Source: Leptolyngbya sp. SIO1E4 (GTDB taxonomy: Bacteria > Cyanobacteriota > Cyanobacteriia > Phormidesmidales > Phormidesmidaceae). From it: a stretch of 64,000 nt of DNA. The DNA is taken from positions 1,116,001 through 1,180,000 of the forward strand of contig JAAHFU020000001.1 of the NCBI GenBank assembly GCA_010672825.2, written 5' to 3'. The notes under the pieces are model-generated. The model had not been told where the DNA came from and made no database searches. It worked only from the letters and a program-made list of their open reading frames with translations. This document shows, one piece after another, positions 63,048-64,000 of this stretch (its first letter is position 1; every line of letters starts with the position of its first letter). A program made the translations under genes and the position numbers.

Positions 63048-64000
63048 CTCTAAATCATCCTCGGAGATCCAAGGGATATCCACCGTAAAGGTGGTGCCAA
63101 CGCTAACCTGGCTCTCAACCTCGATAGAGCCGCCATGGAGATCTAAGCACTTTTTGACCACGGCTAAGCCTAAACCCGTTCCTGAGATCGTTTTCACATT
63201 TTGCCCCCGGCGAAAAGACTCAAACAAATGTTGCTGATCACCCGGTGAAATGCCAATTCCCTGATCGCTCACCTGAAAACGGGTACGGCCATTCTCTCCC
63301 CAAATTGTGAATTTAATTTCGCTCTCCTGGGGCGAATATTTAATTGCGTTGGTCAATAAGCTCATTAACAGCGCCCGTAGCAGTTTTTCATCTAAACACG
63401 CATAGCTACATTCACCCTGCTGCTGCACTGAGATGCGATGTTGGGCCTGAGTATTAAACTTGACTTCTTCGACCAAACGCTGGCAAAAATCTTGTAGCTC
63501 AATCGTTTGAGGATTAAATTCCAATTTACCGGCCTCGGCACGGGTCAGCAGCAAAATATCCGCTAAGAGTTGAGCCATCGTTTTCGCTGCCGATTGAATG
63601 CGTCTGAGGTTACGAGAGCGCTTGTCTTCCGACCAGTTAGCATTCGGATTATCCAGCAATTGAGCCGACACTAAAATAGAACTGAGGGGGGTTCTCAATT
63701 CATGGGATGCTAAGGAAAAGAAATTCAGTTTTAGATCCGTCAGCTCTTTAGCTTGTTCGATCTCTTGACAAGTAGTTTCGAGTTCTTGACGGTGAATTAA
63801 TTCAGTTCTTAAGGCAGTTTTAGCCTGCTGTAAATCCAACATTTTAGTGTCTAGCGTTTGGGAAAGTTGTTGGTTGCGATCGCGCAGGTCAGTGGTCATA
63901 TTTTCCCGACGTCTCAGGGTCTGCATGACCCCTCCATATAAAATGCCGATAGCAATACAGCCTAGCCCAACGGTGATACTTGTAAACCAGAGGTCCCGAT
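63039..64000 (-). CDS. membrane sensor histidine kinase, 5' end beyond the window
   Basis: At least 320 residues, open through base 64000. Reading from the window edge: a transmembrane helix (about FTSITVGLGCIAIGILYGG), a long coiled coil, an H-box SLASHELRTPLSS, N-box LLTNAIKYS, G1 DQGIGI and G2 GTGLGLAVV. All kinase motifs are intact. No receiver domain follows. The TAG stop is inside the first bases of repeat B1. No cognate regulator is adjacent within the window. Confidence 0.9.
   Translation of the reverse strand, partial: RDLWFTSITVGLGCIAIGILYGGVMQTLRRRENMTTDLRDRNQQLSQTLDTKMLDLQQAKTALRTELIHRQELETTCQEIEQAKELTDLKLNFFSLASHELRTPLSSILVSAQLLDNPNANWSEDKRSRNLRRIQSAAKTMAQLLADILLLTRAEAGKLEFNPQTIELQDFCQRLVEEVKFNTQAQHRISVQQQGECSYACLDEKLLRALLMSLLTNAIKYSPQESEIKFTIWGENGRTRFQVSDQGIGISPGDQQHLFESFRRGQNVKTISGTGLGLAVVKKCLDLHGGSIEVESQVSVGTTFTVDIPWISEDDLEGI

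Overview
The window is chromosomal DNA of a cyanobacterium, probably a filamentous or Leptolyngbya-like one, though the genus cannot be fixed from sequence alone. The evidence is the many HIP1 octamers (GCGATCGC), a CpcT-type phycobilin lyase, an SLH-domain outer-membrane protein, a DevBCA glycolipid-type exporter, GUN4, Rmd1/DUF155 and CnoX-type genes, and MASE1/FHA signalling proteins. No rRNA, tRNA, CRISPR array or prophage was seen.

Layout. 1-9.3 kb: DUF1232, cupin, S8 protease, rpe, a c-di-GMP enzyme, a GNAT acetyltransferase, purB, and two related small proteins. 9.4-24 kb: phoX, tenA, nth-like, a DeoR regulator divergent from a HAD phosphatase, an SLH protein, acs, a MASE1 adenylate cyclase, PadR, and a phosphatase/pyrC-like pair. 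24.3-26.3 kb is a decayed accessory island: a TIR protein, a broken GUN4 reading frame and a 610-bp element with inverted ends around a DUF559 endonuclease gene that carries a stop. 26.5-32.6 kb: tlyA, cpcT, two ABC-2 permeases, 1-Cys peroxiredoxin, NUDIX, a truncated DMT transporter and a lipoprotein.

32.7-49.4 kb is the metabolic centre of the window. A Rieske monooxygenase, a DMGDH/GcvT-type flavoprotein, a BCCT transporter, a monomeric sarcosine-oxidase-type flavoprotein and a GntR/UTRA regulator look like a glycine-betaine (or related methylated amine) uptake and stepwise demethylation locus. Beside it a five-gene minus-strand operon encodes a glutamine-synthetase-like ligase, three tandem phytanoyl-CoA-dioxygenase-type Fe/2OG enzymes (one with an altered metal triad) and a class I amidotransferase that lacks its cysteine. 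This is the best candidate for an undescribed pathway. A cysteine-peptidase-like protein and a methyltransferase follow.

50.6-64 kb: gltS, devBCCA, tmk-holB, FHA and cyclic-nucleotide-domain proteins, Rmd1, CnoX and the 3' part of a histidine kinase. Between genes lie two families of short dispersed repeats. Family A is about 97 bp, with TATAGC...GCTATA ends and a telomere-like G-rich core, in six copies. Family B has three copies. One A copy sits inside a B copy, which is direct evidence that A has moved.
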